Under the pieces are notes generated by a model. That model made no database searches. It was not told the origin of the DNA and saw only the letters and a program-made list of their open reading frames with translations. A stretch of 64,000 nucleotides of DNA from Streptomyces caniferus (GTDB lineage: Bacteria; Actinomycetota; Actinomycetes; Streptomycetales; Streptomycetaceae). A program made the position numbers and the translations under genes. Position 1 is the first letter of the stretch. Each line of letters begins with the position of its first letter. The stretch is taken from NCBI RefSeq assembly GCF_009811555.1, contig NZ_BLIN01000003.1, positions 496,001 through 560,000 on the forward strand. Direction: 5' to 3'. Shown here piece by piece: positions 35,370 through 43,798 of the stretch.

Positions 35370-36003
35370 GGGTGAACTCCTCCAGCTCCGCGGCCGCGGC
35401 GTCCAGGTCCAGTTCCGGGTGGGCCAGCCAGTGCGCGATCACCCCGTCGATCGATCCGCCGATCGCCAGGGCGATGGTCTGGACATCGAACTCGCGCAGT
35501 ACGCCGGCCTTCTGACCTGCTGTCAGCAGTTCGGCGAGGGCCTGCCAGCGGCCGTGGGTGTCGTGCGAGCCGGGCGTCTTGAGCCGGGTTCCTCCCCCAC
35601 TCTCGGCTTCGCTCGAGCGGGAGGTGCCCCCACCGTCGTCGAGCAGCATCTCGGTGATCACGCGCACCTGGCGGCGGTTGGCCTGCTGGTAGCCGATCAT
35701 CGCCCGCACATAGGCGATGACCGCCTCCCGCGGGCCGTCCGCCCGGGCCAGCCGCTCGGTGACGTAGGCGCCGAACTGCTCCATCACCTGCTCCAGCGCC
35801 GCGCGGGTCAGGTTGTCCTTCGAGGAGAAGTGGTAGAGCACCGCGGCCTTGGACACCCCGGCGCGCTCGGCGATCGCCGACAGCGAGGTGGCGGGGTGGC
35901 CGCGGGTGGAGATCAGGTCGATGGTGGCGTCGATCAGCTGTTGGCGGCGGGCCCGTTCGGTGAAGGTCGGCGCGTCGGGACCGTCGCCCCGGCGAGGAGT
36001 CAT
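35344..36003 (-). CDS. TetR-family transcriptional regulator with in-frame repeat
   Basis: A 219-residue repressor. The N-terminal helix-turn-helix (Ala-Thr-Ser-Leu-Ser-Ala-Ile-Ala-Glu-Arg-Ala-Gly-Val-Ser-Lys-Ala-Ala-Val-Leu-Tyr, about 37-56) is canonical. Residues about 126-143 (Gly-Gly-Gly-Thr-Ser-Arg-Ser-Ser-Glu-Ala-Glu-Ser-Gly-Gly-Gly) are encoded by the same 30-nt repeat core that breaks the neighbouring gene, here in frame in a loop between ligand-domain helices. It converges with the monooxygenase gene (26-nt tail overlap) and probably represses it through the dyads at 33957-33990. Its ligand is unknown. Confidence 0.9.
   Translation of the reverse strand: MTPRRGDGPDAPTFTERARRQQLIDATIDLISTRGHPATSLSAIAERAGVSKAAVLYHFSSKDNLTRAALEQVMEQFGAYVTERLARADGPREAVIAYVRAMIGYQQANRRQVRVITEMLLDDGGGTSRSSEAESGGGTRLKTPGSHDTHGRWQALAELLTAGQKAGVLREFDVQTIALAIGGSIDGVIAHWLAHPELDLDAAAAELEEFTLNAIERRA
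35592..35621. repeat. interspersed palindromic repeat core (copy 2) inside the tetR gene
   Basis: Thirty nucleotides identical to 34649-34678, about 940 bp away, followed by a variant of the same flank (GAGGTGCCCCCA). It keeps the TetR frame open. Confidence 0.85.
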
Positions 36004-36128
36004 CGCGCTGCCACCTGTGCCTTTCCTCGCCCTCTCGACGAGATCAGACCGTACACCGCGGGCGCCGTGGGCATCAGCGGGGACCGGGGCATACCGCGCG
36101 GTATGGCGAGCGGTAGGATCACCGCGCC

Positions 36129-36899
36129 ATGGAGATGAATGCGCAATACACCAGTTTCGTCGCGGTCGGCGACAGCTTCACCGAAGGCATGTCGGACGGC
36201 TTGCCGGACGGCTCGTACCGCGGCTGGGCCGATCTGCTCGCCGCCCGGCTGGCGGCCGCCTCGCCCGGGTTCCGGTACGCCAATCTCGCGGTGCGCGGCA
36301 AGCTCATCGGGCAGATCGCCGACGAGCAGTGCGGGCCGGCCGCCTCGATGGGCGCCGACCTGGTGACGCTGGTCGGCGGGCTCAATGACGTCCTGCGGCC
36401 CCGTTGCGAGGTGGAGCAGGTGTGCGCACGGTTCGAGGAGGCCGCGGCGCTGCTGGCGCGCGGCGGCGGGCAACTGGTGCTGATGCGCAGTCCGGGCCGG
36501 CAGGGCCCGGTGCTGGAGCGCTTCCGGCCGCGGATGGAGCAGCTCTTCGCCTGGATCGACGAGGTGGCCGCGCGGCACGGCGCGGTGGTCGTGGACCTGT
36601 ACGCGTCGCGGGCGCTGTCCGACCCGCGACTGTGGGCCGATGACCGGCTGCATCTGAACGCCGAGGGGCACCGCCGGGTGGCGGAGGCCGTCTGGCAGAC
36701 GCTCGGACTGCCCGCCGCCGCGGACTGGGACGCGCCGCTGCCGGCCGCCGCGCCGCCGGGCTGGGGTGCGCGGCGCACCGCGGATCTGCGCTTCGCGCGC
36801 GAGCATCTGGTGCCGTGGATAGGCCGGCGGCTCACCGGCCGCTCCTCGGGCGACGGCCGTCCCGCGAAGCGCCCCGAGCTGCTGCCGTACGAGGGCTGA
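36129..36899 (+). CDS. SGNH/GDSL-family hydrolase
   Basis: A 256-residue esterase or lipase-like enzyme without a signal peptide, hence cytosolic. Block I Gly-Asp-Ser-Phe-Thr-Glu-Gly has nucleophile Ser16; block III Gly-Gly-Leu-Asn-Asp places Asn86; block V Asp-Asp-Arg-Leu-His-Leu-Asn-Ala-Glu-Gly-His carries the catalytic Asp and His near 177-180. The C-terminal 70 residues are Pro/Arg-rich. An ATG two codons downstream (36135) is an alternative start. Divergent from the tetR gene with a 125-bp gap. Substrate unknown. Confidence 0.92.
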   Translation: MEMNAQYTSFVAVGDSFTEGMSDGLPDGSYRGWADLLAARLAAASPGFRYANLAVRGKLIGQIADEQCGPAASMGADLVTLVGGLNDVLRPRCEVEQVCARFEEAAALLARGGGQLVLMRSPGRQGPVLERFRPRMEQLFAWIDEVAARHGAVVVDLYASRALSDPRLWADDRLHLNAEGHRRVAEAVWQTLGLPAAADWDAPLPAAAPPGWGARRTADLRFAREHLVPWIGRRLTGRSSGDGRPAKRPELLPYEG

Positions 36900-36990
36900 T
36901 CGCCCGCTCGTCACCGGGCGCCGCACCCGCCGCCGCGGCTTGGAGGAACGTACAGCCGGGACCGGGGCGCTGGCCTGCGCAAACCGCCAG

Positions 36991-36996
36991 TAGACT
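36991..36996 (+). promoter_or_regulatory. -10 hexamer of purB giving an (almost) leaderless mRNA
   Basis: TAGACT fits the TANNNT consensus of the main vegetative promoter and ends 8 nt before the GTG start at 37005, which lacks a nearby ribosome binding site. Transcription would begin within 1-2 nt of the start codon. The -35 region is weak. Confidence 0.5.
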
Positions 36997-37004
36997 CTGA
37001 CCAC

Positions 37005-38447
37005 GTGACTGCTGTGTCTGCGAAGCCTCGCATCCCCAATGTCCTGGCCGGCCGCTACGCCTCCGCGGAGCTGGCCGTGCTGTGGTCCCCCGAGTACAAG
37101 GTCAAGCTGGAGCGGAAGCTCTGGCTCGCCGTGCTGCGCGCGCAGAAGGACCTGGGGGTGGAGGTCCCCGAGCAGGCGCTGGCCGACTACGAACGGGTCC
37201 TGGAGACCGTCGACCTGGCCTCCATCGCCGAGCGCGAGAAGGTCACCCGGCACGACGTCAAGGCCCGCATCGAGGAGTTCAACGCCCTGGCCGGCCATGA
37301 GCAGGTCCACAAGGGCATGACCTCCCGCGACCTGACGGAGAACGTCGAGCAGCTGCAGGTGCGGCTGTCCCTGGAGCTGATGCGGGACCGTACGGTCGCC
37401 GTGCTGGCGCGCCTGGGCTCGCTGGCCGCCCAGAACGCCGAGCTGGTGATGGCGGGCCGCTCGCACAACGTCGCGGCGCAGACCACGACGCTGGGCAAGC
37501 GCTTCGCGACCGCGGCCGACGAGCTGCTGGTGGCGTACGGCCGGCTGGAGGATCTGCTCTCCCGCTACCCGCTGCGCGGTATCAAGGGCCCGGTCGGCAC
37601 CGCTCAGGACATGCTCGACCTGCTCGGCGGGGACGCCGCCAAGCTCGCCGACCTGGAGCAGCGGATCGCCGCACACCTCGGCTTCGGCCAGGCCTTCACC
37701 TCCGTCGGCCAGGTCTACCCGCGCTCGCTCGACTACGACGTGGTGACCTCGCTGGTGCAGCTGGCCGCCGCCCCGTCCTCGCTGGCCAAGACGATCCGGC
37801 TGATGGCCGGGCACGAGCTGGTCACCGAGGGCTTCAAGCCCGGCCAGGTCGGCTCCTCGGCGATGCCGCACAAGATGAACACCCGCTCCTGCGAGCGCGT
37901 CAACGGCCTGATGGTGATCCTGCGCGGCTACGCCTCGATGGCCGGTGAGCTCTCCGGTGACCAGTGGAACGAGGGGGATGTGTCCTGCTCGGTGGTGCGC
38001 CGGATCGCGCTGCCGGACTCGTTCTTCGCGCTGGACGGCCTGCTGGAGACGTTCCTGACCGTGCTCGACGAGTTCGGCGCCTTCCCCGCCGTCATCGCCC
38101 GCGAGCTCGACCGCTACCTGCCCTTCCTCGCCACCACGAAGGTGCTGATGGGTGCGGTGCGTGCCGGTGTGGGCCGCGAGGAGGCGCACGAGGCGATCAA
38201 GGAGAACGCGGTCGCGTCGGCGCTGGCCATGCGCGAACAGGGCGCGGAGCGCAACGAGCTGCTGGACAAGCTGGCCTCGGATGCGCGGATCCCGCTGGAC
38301 AAGACGCAGTTGGACGCCCTGATGGCGGACAAGCTCTCCTTCACGGGTGCGGCGGCCGACCAGGTGGCGTCCGTCGTCGCCCGGATCGAGGAGATCGCCA
38401 AGCAGCACCCGGAGGCCGCGGCGTACACCCCCGGCTCGATCCTCTGA
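37005..38447 (+). CDS. purB: adenylosuccinate lyase
   Basis: A 480-residue enzyme of the fumarase/aspartase superfamily acting twice in purine synthesis (SAICAR to AICAR, adenylosuccinate to AMP). The superfamily signature Gly-Ser-Ser-Ala-Met-Pro-His-Lys-Met-Asn (about 284-293) is intact, as are Gly-Met-Thr-Ser-Arg-Asp-Leu-Thr-Glu-Asn (about 104-113) and Gly-Arg-Ser-His-Asn-Val-Ala-Ala-Gln-Thr-Thr. It starts at GTG with no Shine-Dalgarno but a -10 hexamer just upstream. The DNA glycosylase gene follows 11 bp later and is probably co-transcribed. Confidence 0.97.
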   Translation: MTAVSAKPRIPNVLAGRYASAELAVLWSPEYKVKLERKLWLAVLRAQKDLGVEVPEQALADYERVLETVDLASIAEREKVTRHDVKARIEEFNALAGHEQVHKGMTSRDLTENVEQLQVRLSLELMRDRTVAVLARLGSLAAQNAELVMAGRSHNVAAQTTTLGKRFATAADELLVAYGRLEDLLSRYPLRGIKGPVGTAQDMLDLLGGDAAKLADLEQRIAAHLGFGQAFTSVGQVYPRSLDYDVVTSLVQLAAAPSSLAKTIRLMAGHELVTEGFKPGQVGSSAMPHKMNTRSCERVNGLMVILRGYASMAGELSGDQWNEGDVSCSVVRRIALPDSFFALDGLLETFLTVLDEFGAFPAVIARELDRYLPFLATTKVLMGAVRAGVGREEAHEAIKENAVASALAMREQGAERNELLDKLASDARIPLDKTQLDALMADKLSFTGAAADQVASVVARIEEIAKQHPEAAAYTPGSIL

Positions 38448-38458
38448 CACGAGGGCCC

Positions 38459-39016
38459 GTGCGTTTCACCCCCGAAGAGCTGGAAGCCGCTCGCGACCGC
38501 CTCGTCCCCGACGTGGCCGCGAGCGGTCTTCGCGTGCTCTTCTGCGGTATCAATCCCGGGCTGATGTCGGCGGCCTCCGGCCACCACTTCGCCCGGCCCG
38601 GCAACCGGTTCTGGCCGGTCCTGCACGCCGCCGGGTTCACCCCGCGGCAGTTCCGGCCCGCCGAGCAGGACGAGCTGCTCGCCCATGGCCTCGGGATCAC
38701 CAATGTGGTGGCGCGGGCGACGGCCAAGGCCGACGAGCTGACCGCACAGGAGTACCGCGAGGGCGGCCGGCTGCTGGCCGAGAAGGTGGCCCGGCTGCGC
38801 CCCCGTTGGCTCGCCGTCGCCGGTGTCACGGCGTACCGCGTCGCCTTCGACGACAAGAAGGCCGCGATCGGGCCGCAGCAGCGGATGCTGGGCGACACCC
38901 GCATCTGGGCGCTGCCCAATCCCAGCGGCCTGAACGCCCATTGGACGGTGGCGGCCATGGCGGAGGAGTACGGGCGGCTGCGCGCCGCGGCGTTCGCGGA
39001 GGGCGGCGGCGCATAG
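38459..39016 (+). CDS. mug: mismatch-specific uracil-DNA glycosylase (MUG family)
   Basis: A 185-residue enzyme starting at GTG 11 bp after purB. Gly-Ile-Asn-Pro-Gly (30-34) is the MUG/TDG catalytic motif in which Asn32 activates water; Asn-Pro-Ser-Gly-Leu-Asn (about 153-158) is the strand-intercalation loop. His-His-Phe-Ala-Arg-Pro-Gly-Asn-Arg-Phe-Trp is another conserved block. It removes uracil or thymine mispaired with guanine, relevant in a very GC-rich genome where cytosine deamination is frequent. The length is usual. Confidence 0.94.
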   Translation: MRFTPEELEAARDRLVPDVAASGLRVLFCGINPGLMSAASGHHFARPGNRFWPVLHAAGFTPRQFRPAEQDELLAHGLGITNVVARATAKADELTAQEYREGGRLLAEKVARLRPRWLAVAGVTAYRVAFDDKKAAIGPQQRMLGDTRIWALPNPSGLNAHWTVAAMAEEYGRLRAAAFAEGGGA

Positions 39017-39147
39017 GGCGCAGAGCGGCGGCGCATAAGGACGTCCGCCGTTCGGCCGGGCGTCATTTCGAAGGCATGTACATGCCCGGGTGACAGTTCT
39101 ACTCTGACGCCGCCCGCGCAGCCCTCCCCCCTTGTACGGAGACTCCC

Positions 39148-40074
39148 GTGCCCGCTACGCCCGCGTCACCTTCCCCCGCCGACTCCCCCGCCTCCCACCG
39201 CGGCCGCCGCAAAATCACCGCCCTCGCCGCAGCGTTCACCCTCGCCACCGCCGGTCTCGGCGTCTGGGCCGGCAACAGCTTCGGCGCCCAGCCGGCCGCG
39301 GCCGCGACCGCCGTGCCCACCCCCGACCACGTGGTCGTGGTGGTCTTCGAGAACCACGCCTACGACCAGGTGATGGGCAGCTCCAGCGCCCCGTACATCA
39401 ACTCCCTGGCCTCCGGCGGCGCAAGCCTGACCGCGTCCTACGCCGAGACCCACCCCAGCCAGCCCAACTACTACGCCCTCTTCTCCGGCGACACCCAGGG
39501 CGTCACCGACGACAGCTGCGTCACCCCGGGGTTCAGCAACGCCCCCAACCTCGCCTCCGAGGTGACGGCGGCCGGCAAGTCCTGGGCGAGCTACAACGAG
39601 TCGCTGCCGTCCGAGGGCTCGACCACCTGCAAGAGCGGCAACTACGCGCAGAAGCACAACCCGTGGTTCGGCTTCAGCAACGTCTCCACCAACTCGGCCC
39701 ACACCTTCGGCGCCTTCCCCAGCGACTTCACGAAGCTGCCCACCGTGTCGTTCGTGGTGCCGAACCTGTGCAGCGACATGCACGACTGCTCGGTGTCCAC
39801 CGGTGACACCTGGCTCAAGAACAACCTCAAGAGCTACGCCGACTGGGCCAAGACCCACAACAGCCTGCTCCTGGTCACCTTCGACGAGGACAACCGGCTC
39901 AGCGGCAACCGCATCGCGACCGTGCTGTACGGCCAGTCCGTGCAGGCGGGCTCCACCTCGGCCAGCACCTACAACCACTACGACGTGCTGCGCACCCTCG
40001 AGGACATGTACGGCACCTCGCACGCGGGCCACGCCGCCGACGCCAAGGACATCGACGGCATCTGGGCCGGCTGA
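39148..40074 (+). CDS. secreted acid phosphatase/phosphoesterase-family protein
   Basis: A 308-residue precursor starting at GTG behind TACGGAGA. A long N-region then hydrophobic segment 24-43 and Ala-Ala-Ala-Ala (about 50-53) make a signal peptide. The mature protein begins Asp-His-Val-Val-Val-Val-Val-Phe-Glu-Asn-His-Ala-Tyr-Asp, the N-terminal metal/nucleophile block of the phosphoesterase (AcpA/phospholipase C) superfamily; Thr-His-Pro-Ser-Gln-Pro-Asn-Tyr and Thr-Phe-Asp-Glu-Asp-Asn, and a C-terminal Asn-His-Tyr-Asp-Val-Leu-Arg-Thr, complete the site. It probably releases phosphate from extracellular esters. The next gene follows after 3 bp, so they form an operon. Confidence 0.9.
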   Translation: MPATPASPSPADSPASHRGRRKITALAAAFTLATAGLGVWAGNSFGAQPAAAATAVPTPDHVVVVVFENHAYDQVMGSSSAPYINSLASGGASLTASYAETHPSQPNYYALFSGDTQGVTDDSCVTPGFSNAPNLASEVTAAGKSWASYNESLPSEGSTTCKSGNYAQKHNPWFGFSNVSTNSAHTFGAFPSDFTKLPTVSFVVPNLCSDMHDCSVSTGDTWLKNNLKSYADWAKTHNSLLLVTFDEDNRLSGNRIATVLYGQSVQAGSTSASTYNHYDVLRTLEDMYGTSHAGHAADAKDIDGIWAG

Positions 40075-40077
40075 CCC

Positions 40078-41400
40078 GTGTATCTCACAGACGGCCGCCC
40101 GGCACCCGCCACCTCCGGCACGCCGGGCGGCCGGCGCACCCGCAGAATCCGCCGCGCCGGAGCCGCCGTACCCTCCACGGTGCTGGTCCTGGGCACCGTC
40201 AGCCTCATCACCGACATCTCCTCGGAGATGGTCACCGCCGTGCTCCCGCTGTACCTCGTCGCCGAACTCGGCCTGTCCCCGCTGGGATTCGGCGTGCTGG
40301 ACGGGATCTACAACGGGGTGAGCGCGCTGGTCCGGCTGGTGGGCGGGCGGCTGTCGGACCGGGGCGGGGGCGGCGGCCACAAGGCGGTGGCCGCGGTGGG
40401 GTACGGGCTCTCCGCCCTGTGCAAGCCGTTGTTGCTGATGGTGCACTCGCTGCCGTTGATCGGGGCGGTGCTGGCGGTGGACCGTACCGGCAAGGGGCTG
40501 CGGACCGCCCCGCGGGACGCGATGATCTCCCTGGCCGCCGAACCGGCCGTCCGTGGGCGGGCGTTCGGGGTGCACCGGGCCATGGACACGGCCGGTGCGC
40601 TGTGCGGGCCGCTGGTGGCGTTCGTGCTGCTGCGGGTGGCGGCCGAAGGCTATGACGCGGTCTTCACGGTCAGCTTCTGTGTGGCCGTACTGGGCGTGGT
40701 CGTGCTGCTGCTGTTCGTGCCGCGCCGCGTCCCGGCCGAGGCCGCTGCCGAGACCGACGTCGAACGGGCTCCGGCCACCCCGCGGACGCCGGTGCGCGCC
40801 CTGCTGAAGCGGCCGGAGGTGCGCCGGCTGACCGGGTGTGCGGTGCTGCTGGGGCTGACCACCGTCAGCGACTCGTTCCTCTATCTGACCCTGCAGCGGC
40901 GGCTGGAGCTGCCGACGGGGTGGTTCCCGCTGCTCCCCCTGGGCACGGCCGCGGCGTTCCTGCTGCTGGCGGTGCCGTTGGGGGCCGTCGCCGACCGGAT
41001 CGGCCGCCGCCGGCTGTTCCTCTGCGGGCATCTGGCGCTGCTGTGTGCCTACGGGCTGCTGCTGGTCCCCACGGCCGGCGGGACGGTCCTGGTCGGTGCC
41101 GTGCTCGGGCTGCACGGTGCCTTCTACGCGGCCACCGACGGAGTGCTGGCGGCGGCGACCGCCGATGCGGTGCCCGAGGACGCGCGCGGCAGTGGGCTGG
41201 CCGTGGTGCAGACCGGCCAGACCGCCGCCCGCTTCGTCTGCTCCCTCGCCTTCGGCGCCGCCTGGACCGCCTGGGGCGACCGCACCGCCGTGCTCACCGC
41301 GGCCCTCGGCCTGGCGCTCGCGGCGTCCCTCAGCGCCCTCCTCCTGCGCCGTGCCGTCCCGGCACCGGCCCCGAACTCCCCCTCGGAGCAAGCACGGTGA
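40078..41400 (+). CDS. MFS transporter
   Basis: A 440-residue protein with about 12 hydrophobic segments. The loop 2-3 motif is Gly-Gly-Arg-Leu-Ser-Asp-Arg-Gly (about 82-89), and a second copy, Ala-Val-Ala-Asp-Arg-Ile-Gly-Arg-Arg, appears in the C-terminal half. Asp-Arg-Thr-Gly-Lys-Gly-Leu-Arg-Thr-Ala-Pro-Arg-Asp (about 135-147) is typical of one actinobacterial MFS subgroup whose substrates are undefined. Starts at GTG 3 bp after the phosphoesterase stop and overlaps the next gene (GTGA), so all three are one operon. Confidence 0.92.
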   Translation: MYLTDGRPAPATSGTPGGRRTRRIRRAGAAVPSTVLVLGTVSLITDISSEMVTAVLPLYLVAELGLSPLGFGVLDGIYNGVSALVRLVGGRLSDRGGGGGHKAVAAVGYGLSALCKPLLLMVHSLPLIGAVLAVDRTGKGLRTAPRDAMISLAAEPAVRGRAFGVHRAMDTAGALCGPLVAFVLLRVAAEGYDAVFTVSFCVAVLGVVVLLLFVPRRVPAEAAAETDVERAPATPRTPVRALLKRPEVRRLTGCAVLLGLTTVSDSFLYLTLQRRLELPTGWFPLLPLGTAAAFLLLAVPLGAVADRIGRRRLFLCGHLALLCAYGLLLVPTAGGTVLVGAVLGLHGAFYAATDGVLAAATADAVPEDARGSGLAVVQTGQTAARFVCSLAFGAAWTAWGDRTAVLTAALGLALAASLSALLLRRAVPAPAPNSPSEQAR

Positions 41401-42428
41401 CCCACACCCCCTTGAGCCTCAGCGCACGCCTGTCCCTCCTGCTCGTCGCCGTGCTCGTGCTCGGCGGGGTCGCCGTCGGCGCGACCCTGCACGCCGCTGG
41501 GCGCGCCGCCCGCAAGGAGCACGCCCCGGCGGGCGGTCCCGCGGTCGCCTCCGGGGCCGTGCGCCTGGACGACCCGCGCCGCGTCTTCTTCCGGACCATG
41601 GCCTGGGGCCCGCACCGCGACGAGATCACCGCTGTCCCCGCGGACCGTCCCACCGGCCCGCGCACCGCCTCCGGCGTCCGCTGCCTGCGCTTCCACGCGG
41701 CCGCCGGCACCGGGATCTGTCTCCAGGCCGTCCGCGGCGCACTCCGCGACACCTACCGGGCCGTGATCCTCGACCACCGCCTGCGCCCGCTGCACCGCTA
41801 CGACCTGGCCGGCACCCCCACCCGCGCCCGGGTCTCCCCCAGCGGCCGTACCGTCGCCTGGACCGTCTTCGTCAGCGGCGACTCCTACGCGGGTACCGCC
41901 TTCTCCACCCGCACCTCCATCGTCGACACCCGCGGCCGGCATCTGGACGCCAACCTGGAGACCTACGCACTGACCGTGGGCGGGCGCGCGGTGCATGCGG
42001 CCGACATCAATGTCTGGGGCGTCACCTTCGCCGACGACACGCACTTCTATGCCACCGTCGCCACGGCCGGGAAGACCTACCTCGTCCGCGGCGACCGCAC
42101 CACCCGGACCCTCCGGGCGCTGCATCCCAACGTCGAATGCCCCTCGCTGTCCCCCGACGGCACCCGTCTCGCGTACAAGAAGCGCGTCAAGGGCGCCGAC
42201 CCGGACGCGCCGTGGCGTTTGTACGTGCTCGATCTGCGCACCCTGCACGAGTCCGCGACCGGTGAACACCGCAACGTCGACGACCAGGCCGCCTGGCGCG
42301 ACGACCACACCCTGGTCTACTCCCTGCCGGGCGACTTCGGCTCGGACCTGTGGACCGTCCCGGCCGACGGCTCCGGCGCCCCGCACCGGCTCGTCACCGC
42401 GGCGCTCGCCCCCGTCTTCCCCCGCTGA
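41397..42428 (+). CDS. TolB-like beta-propeller protein with N-terminal membrane anchor
   Basis: A 343-residue protein. One transmembrane segment (about 10-32: Leu-Ser-Leu-Leu-Leu-Val-Ala-Val-Leu-Val-Leu-Gly-Gly-Val) anchors an extracellular domain with recurring WD/PD40-like elements such as Ala-Arg-Val-Ser-Pro-Ser-Gly-Arg-Thr-Val-Ala-Trp, Cys-Pro-Ser-Leu-Ser-Pro-Asp-Gly-Thr-Arg-Leu-Ala-Tyr, and Leu-Tyr-Val-Leu-Asp-Leu. The blade repeats match TolB/PD40. GTG start overlaps the MFS stop. The operon (phosphoesterase, transporter, propeller) suggests a joint extracellular role, but no pathway can be named. Confidence 0.82.
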   Translation: MTHTPLSLSARLSLLLVAVLVLGGVAVGATLHAAGRAARKEHAPAGGPAVASGAVRLDDPRRVFFRTMAWGPHRDEITAVPADRPTGPRTASGVRCLRFHAAAGTGICLQAVRGALRDTYRAVILDHRLRPLHRYDLAGTPTRARVSPSGRTVAWTVFVSGDSYAGTAFSTRTSIVDTRGRHLDANLETYALTVGGRAVHAADINVWGVTFADDTHFYATVATAGKTYLVRGDRTTRTLRALHPNVECPSLSPDGTRLAYKKRVKGADPDAPWRLYVLDLRTLHESATGEHRNVDDQAAWRDDHTLVYSLPGDFGSDLWTVPADGSGAPHRLVTAALAPVFPR

Positions 42429-42441
42429 CACCGCCTCCGCG

Positions 42442-42873
42442 TCACCTCCCCTCCCCCACCGCCACCAGCAGTTGGAAGGGCAGCTCCCGGCCGCCCTGCC
42501 CCACGCCCACCCCGATCCAGCGGCTCTGCACCCGCCAGCCGTGCATCCGCGGCACATATCCGCACAGCGTGTCCAGCGGTGGGCGGACGGGCAGTCCCCT
42601 CGCCGTCCGCTCCAACTCCTCGACGAGATCGACCGTCCGGGGCTCGCCCCACCGTAAGGACAACGCCGCTACCAGCGCGGACAGTTCGGCCTCGAACTCC
42701 TCCGCCGTTTCGGCCACCTCGGCGAGGTCGGCGTCCCAGAACTCCTGGCTGACCCGCAGCCCGGCTATGTGGAACCCCGGCCCGCTCTCGACCATGGCGG
42801 ACCGGCCCGGAACGGCAGGGAAGTCCTGGAGCCGCAACCGGTCGATGGTGGCCAGATACGCGTCGATGGTCAT
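42442..42873 (-). CDS. hypothetical protein, 143 aa
   Basis: A cytosolic, mostly alpha/beta protein with no signal or membrane segment. The N-terminus is Met-Thr-Ile-Asp-Ala-Tyr-Leu-Ala-Thr-Ile-Asp-Arg-Leu; the middle is an acidic helix (Ala-Glu-Val-Ala-Glu-Thr-Ala-Glu-Glu-Phe-Glu-Ala-Glu-Leu) followed by Leu-Ser-Leu-Arg-Trp-Gly. Codon use is fully streptomycete, supporting a real gene. I recognise no family. It converges with the propeller gene (13 bp between stops). Confidence 0.75.
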   Translation of the reverse strand: MTIDAYLATIDRLRLQDFPAVPGRSAMVESGPGFHIAGLRVSQEFWDADLAEVAETAEEFEAELSALVAALSLRWGEPRTVDLVEELERTARGLPVRPPLDTLCGYVPRMHGWRVQSRWIGVGVGQGGRELPFQLLVAVGEGR

Positions 42874-42963
42874 GCCGTCAGTAAACCGCCCGGGTCTGAC
42901 AATTGGCCCTCCCGAGCCGTGCGGGGGCGCCCCGGCCCGCTGCCGGGAACGCCGGTGCCGGGG

Positions 42964-43701
42964 TCATGCCCCTGCCGTCAGACCGTTGATCATGCGGCCG
43001 AGGAGGCGGTCGAAGACGGCTTGCGGTGCCGGTTCGTCGCGCGTCACCTCCAGGGCCTGTGCGAGATGGGGAAGAGTGCCGGCGGCGGCGGACCGGAGGT
43101 AGCGGGCCTGTGCGTCGAGGAGGTCGCCGGAGGTGCGGCCGGCGGCCTCGATCGCCCGCTCCTGGGCGAGTTCGTACAGCACGTGGCTGGCCACGAAGCC
43201 GGTCAGCAGGCTGAAGGTCTCCAGCCTCGCCCGGGCGTCCAGGCCGGCGGGGGCGAGGACGGCGAGGGTGTACTCCCAGACGGCGAGGGTGTTCGGGCCG
43301 AGCGTCTGCTGAGCGGGAAGTGCGCCGGGCAGCCAGGGGTGGCGATGCATGATCGCGCGCTGTTCATGGGCGATCCGGCTCAGGTCGGCGCGCCAGTCGC
43401 CGGAGGGTTCGGGCGGCAGCCGGTGGTCGCCGCTCACGTGGTCGATCATCAGCTCCAGCAGCGTCTCCTTGTTGGGGACGTAGCTGTAGAGGGACATCGC
43501 CCCCGCTCCGATCCGGCCGGCGACCGCGCGCATCGTGACGGCGGCCAGCCCTTCGGCGTCGGCCAGGGCAACGGCCTCGGCGGTGATCGCGGCGCGGTCG
43601 TGCGCCGGCGGCCTGCCGCGTCGCGGGCGTTCGGCCCGCGACCAGAGCAGCTCGGGGTCCACCCCGGTACGACGGCCGGATGAGCCTCCTGTACGGGCCA
43701 C
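42964..43701 (-). CDS. TetR-family transcriptional regulator (TetR_C-type)
   Basis: A 245-residue regulator. GTG 43701 is chosen because GAGGAG lies 8 nt upstream; a longer frame to 43737 crosses that site. The HTH (Ala-Ala-Val-Thr-Met-Arg-Ala-Val-Ala-Gly-Arg-Ile-Gly-Ala-Gly-Ala-Met-Ser-Leu-Tyr, about 52-71) is the variant of the tetracycline-repressor-C subgroup, preceded by a basic Gly-Arg-Pro-Pro arm. The large C-terminal domain binds an unknown ligand. Divergent from the CocE-type hydrolase (97 bp), which it probably represses through the GTAC dyad between them. Confidence 0.92.
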   Translation of the reverse strand: MARTGGSSGRRTGVDPELLWSRAERPRRGRPPAHDRAAITAEAVALADAEGLAAVTMRAVAGRIGAGAMSLYSYVPNKETLLELMIDHVSGDHRLPPEPSGDWRADLSRIAHEQRAIMHRHPWLPGALPAQQTLGPNTLAVWEYTLAVLAPAGLDARARLETFSLLTGFVASHVLYELAQERAIEAAGRTSGDLLDAQARYLRSAAAGTLPHLAQALEVTRDEPAPQAVFDRLLGRMINGLTAGA

Positions 43702-43742
43702 GGCAACCTCTCCTCGGTTCTGGGACCATCCCACCACACGCT

Positions 43743-43766
43743 ATTCTCGTACAACGTACTGGAAAT
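43743..43766. promoter_or_regulatory. TetR-type dyad between regulator and hydrolase
   Basis: Core GTAC-AAC-GTAC (43749-43759) inside a wider imperfect dyad from ATTCTC to GGAAAT (43743-43766), the AT-rich spot of the 97-bp divergent region, 33 bp before the hydrolase start. Confidence 0.65.
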
Positions 43767-43798
43767 ATCGCGGAGACCGCTCCAGGAATCGAGGCACC

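Noticed and set aside
36000..38450. 816-codon minus-strand frame antisense to the SGNH hydrolase and purB
   Set aside because: His/Gln/Arg/Val-rich antisense translation typical of the GC-rich opposite strand; no domain, and both sense genes are certain.
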